Shown: one piece after another, positions 31,613 to 33,638 of the stretch
How the letters are laid out: each line of letters begins with the position of its first letter
Numbering within the stretch: the stretch's first letter is position 1
NCBI GenBank assembly: GCA_037178675.1
Contig: JAYMGJ010000665.1
Coordinates: 1-33,638, forward strand
From: Scleroderma bovista
Lineage: Eukaryota; Basidiomycota; Agaricomycetes; Boletales; Sclerodermataceae
DNA length: 33,638 nucleotides
Direction of reading: 5' to 3'
Program-made: the position numbers and the translations under genes
Notes under the pieces: generated by a model
Databases searched by the model: none
Seen by the model: only the letters and a program-made list of their open reading frames with translations
Told to the model about the DNA's origin: nothing

Positions 31613-32416
31613 TCGTAGTCGCGATGCGGGGGGAGTTCAGAGGCCTTCGCCTTGCTGAACACATCCGCATAATCCTGATACTCCGGAGGGACAACGTCCA
31701 AGTCCGGCGGAGTAGAGGCGGAGGAAGAACGAGCCTTTGCTGTGTCAGAAGGACGCAGCTGAAGTTGGTATTTGGTGGATCCCTCTAACTTGCACGCACG
31801 CACGAATGCGGCTGCGTTTATCAGAGAGATGTACGGAGGGGTGCAAACCGGAGTTTGTCGACAGATGGCACGAGGCCGGGGTCAGATTGGCCGGAGAGGC
31901 CGGAGACAGGGTTACCAGACTGAACCGGAGAGGGGGTCGACGGGGGCACTAGCAAACTTGGTGCAGGGGTCCGGAAAGTTAAACTGCTCAGTACCCAGTC
32001 AATCAACGGATTGTAGCGGGTGAGCCAGTTATGTCCAAGGACAATCAAGCATTCAGAGTCTAACGGAGTGAGGTAGAAGGTCATAGGGGTGACATCACCG
32101 GATGCGGGGAATTTCACTGATAGGTTGACGGCTTGAGTAATTACAAAATTCAAGGTACCGTCAAAGAGTCGGAGAACAATCGGAGGAACGGAGTAAGTGG
32201 AGAGAGAGTGTCCAAGAGCATATTGGGTATCTACAAAACAGTGCGTGGAACCAGAGTCCACAAGCGCACGGAGTTCTGGTAAATCGTAAGACAAAAGGAA
32301 AACATGAGGCATAAGGGAATTAGGGTCATAAAGAGCGGACGCGTTGAGGCGAGCCTCCTTGGGTGCACTTCCGGAGTCAATGCAGCTCACCGGTTGTGCG
32401 GAGGGCCGGGAGCTGC
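31613..32416 (-). pseudogene. Chromovirus protease and linker
   Basis: Entered by -1 frameshift from gag, this frame has the retropepsin motif LVDSGSTHCFVD (about 32270-32235) and the second motif LIVLGHNWL (about 32045). It stops at TGA 31823-31821. The break lies in an AGAGAG run, so a two-base slip is likely; homology continues in another frame (NAAAFVRACKLEGSTKYQL, VPPEYQDYADVF) to about 31612. There a further small indel shifts into the reverse transcriptase frame. The protease would cut the Gag-Pol precursor. Confidence 0.85.
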
Positions 32417-32429
32417 TTACTCTTTTTTT
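32382..32429 (-). promoter_or_regulatory. -1 programmed frameshift signal between gag and pol
   Basis: The slippery heptamer A AAA AAA (32429-32423) is in the gag frame and the pol frame is exactly -1. A six-base spacer (GAGTAA, holding the gag stop at 32419-32417) follows. Then comes a hairpin whose arms are GCAGCTC (32416-32410) and GAGCTGC (32388-32382), extended by an inner CCGG/CCGG pairing with one bulged base and a loop of about 12. Heptamer, spacer and stem all match known -1 frameshift signals. Confidence 0.82.
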
Positions 32430-33638
32430 GACTCGGAGTTGGCACCCGAGTTCGAGTCCGTCTTACCGGACTCAGCAGCGATGGCCGCAGCGCGAGCCTT
32501 GGCCTTTTTGGTCTTCTTAGGACAGTTGTCCGCAAAGTGACCGGTCCCTCCGCAGAACATGCAGAGGTTGTTGTCCAGACGCCGTTTACGCTCGTCTGCG
32601 GTCAGCTTCCCGTCCTTACCAAGCTTGTTGGTCAGGTCCGGTCTGGAACCGGAGGAGGGCTGGTTGTTGGTCGTTTTGGACGAGCCAGAGTTGTTGGCGG
32701 AGCTGGGGGAGTTACCGGTCTTGGATTTTTCCTGACCGGAGTTGGATGAGTTGCCCCCGGAGTTGGAGGACTTGGTTGGGGACGAGGCGGGCTGACTCTT
32801 TGTCGTTCGAGAGATCTCGTCTTTGCGCTCCCAATAGCGCGCGTCAATCTCTTGACAAAGGGCCCTAAGCCCATGCAGAGTCAGGGGTTTCCCAACTCGA
32901 GCTATCTCGTCTTTTAGGCGGTCCGGGAGACCGGAGTAGAATAGGCGGCGGAGTGCGCCATCTCCGTAGTCTTGGACCTGGGAGGCTAGTCGGTTGAAGT
33001 CTACAATATACCGTGTAACGCGGTGAGCATCCTTCATCTGGAGATGCTCAAGCTGATGTTCAGCATCAGCAATGGGGTCGTGAGGTCCAAAGGTGCTCTG
33101 GAGCTCAGCGACGAAGTGGACCCAACTGTCCATCCAGCGTGGACGGTCAGCCGGATCACCGGAGTTGAGGAGGTCCGGTTCGAACCACTCTAGCGTCATT
33201 CCTTTTAGGTATGACTGGGCGAAAGTTACCTTTGCCCTATCCAGGCGGAACGCCTTGGCTCAATCCTGGAAACATAGCTCACACTGGACCAGGAAGGTCC
33301 TGAGCTTTTTGGGATCCGTGCCATCGAAGGTATCCGGTTCACAGACTTTGGCACGGGAGGACGATGGGGGAGGTGGCGTTGGTCCGGCGAGAGGAGCGGG
33401 AGAGGCGGTTGACGGCGATAGCTAGGTTTTGGAATACAGCTAGACTAGGGTCTAGCTCATCCGTGGCATCGACGAAGTCGTCGTCGTCATCGTCGTCATC
33501 GTTATCGCCATCTCCAGGGTCGTCCGGATCAGCTCCGGGTCCGTCCTCGGGGCCAAACCACTGGTGACGGGCAGGTTTGCGACGGTCCGGAGTGGGGTCG
33601 TGACGGTAGGGGAATCGATCACCAGAAACGGATTCATG
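32417..33638 (-). pseudogene. Chromovirus gag (N-terminus beyond the window)
   Basis: From the edge the frame reads an acidic N-terminus with a run of eight Asp (about 33505-33480) and DELDPSLAVFQNLAIAVNRL. A one-base slip in a C run near 33370 shifts to EPDTFDGTDPKKLRTFLVQCE. After an in-frame TGA (33262-33260, just before AKAFRLDRAK) the main frame continues through TLEWFEPDLL and LYSGLPDRLKD to the CCHC knuckle CMFCGGTGHFADNC (about 32560-32520). It ends at TAA 32419-32417. Gag forms the particle and the knuckle binds RNA. Confidence 0.88.

Larger units (their letters stand above)
26677..33638 (-). mobile_element. Chromovirus (Ty3/gypsy) retrotransposon, runs off the edge
   Basis: On the minus strand the order is gag, protease, reverse transcriptase, RNase H, integrase, chromodomain, an antisense accessory gene, polypurine tract and 3' LTR. 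The 5' LTR and the start of gag lie beyond 33638. Reverse transcriptase before integrase and a C-terminal chromodomain define a chromovirus. It inserted into a CK1-like gene, whose homology ends at 26676. Known breaks are a TGA and a frameshift in gag and two indels between protease and reverse transcriptase. The reverse transcriptase-to-chromodomain frame is intact. Confidence 0.92.

Noticed and set aside
3354..33262. TGA recoded as a sense codon
   Set aside because: Genes in this window also end at TGA or rely on it as a stop, and the damaged genes carry independent frameshifts and insertions. Decay is simpler.
1..33638. CRISPR arrays, tRNA or rRNA genes
   Set aside because: No regularly spaced repeats with unique spacers and no cloverleaf or rRNA signature were seen. 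The tRNA-like match at 1099 is only a primer-binding site.

Overview
The window looks like a repeat-rich stretch of an agaricomycete (mushroom-forming basidiomycete) genome. The grounds are fungal-style short GT-AG introns (about 43-65 bp) that rejoin reading frames, a Plavaka-type transposase, a DUF6532-type gene, a hAT transposase, and Ty1/copia and chromodomain Ty3/gypsy retrotransposons. I see no bacterial features and no rRNA or tRNA genes. The species cannot be named from this sequence. Nearly everything is a mobile element or a decayed gene.

Layout. 1-810: gene-free, with a 16-bp tandem repeat. 811-8875: a copia retrotransposon with a 288-bp 5' LTR, a half-tRNA primer site, a likely leader intron and a single gag-pol frame. 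Its integrase is split by a 2377-bp solo LTR of a second family (3704-6080, antisense, GCGG duplication), and its 3' LTR is cut short. 9005-11259: a second copy of that LTR. 11400-12290: remnant of an unrecognised gene. 12301-15456 (minus) and 15704-17724 (plus): head-to-head Plavaka transposase and DUF6532-type genes, each rebuilt from introns in phase but carrying in-frame TGA codons. 18038-20354: a 268-bp LTR-like insertion, two more copies of the solo-LTR family and a scrap of copia gag between them. 20355-23047 (minus): decayed hAT transposase. 23280-25051 (minus): decayed unrecognised gene. 25474-26676 (plus): casein-kinase-1-like pseudogene, interrupted by a small LTR-like insert and cut off by the next element.

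26677-33638 (minus, running off the right edge): a chromovirus (Ty3/gypsy) with 3' LTR, polypurine tract, gag, a textbook -1 frameshift signal, protease, reverse transcriptase, RNase H, integrase and chromodomain. Between pol and the 3' LTR, on the opposite strand, it carries a spliced two-exon gene for a coiled-coil protein with a perfect Zn(II)2Cys6 cluster. This is the most interesting object in the window.

Two themes run through the whole window. Nested insertion is heavy, with one LTR family repeatedly found in or beside copia sequence. The premature stops are almost all TGA, as expected from CGA to TGA decay at methylated CpG sites or a RIP-like process.
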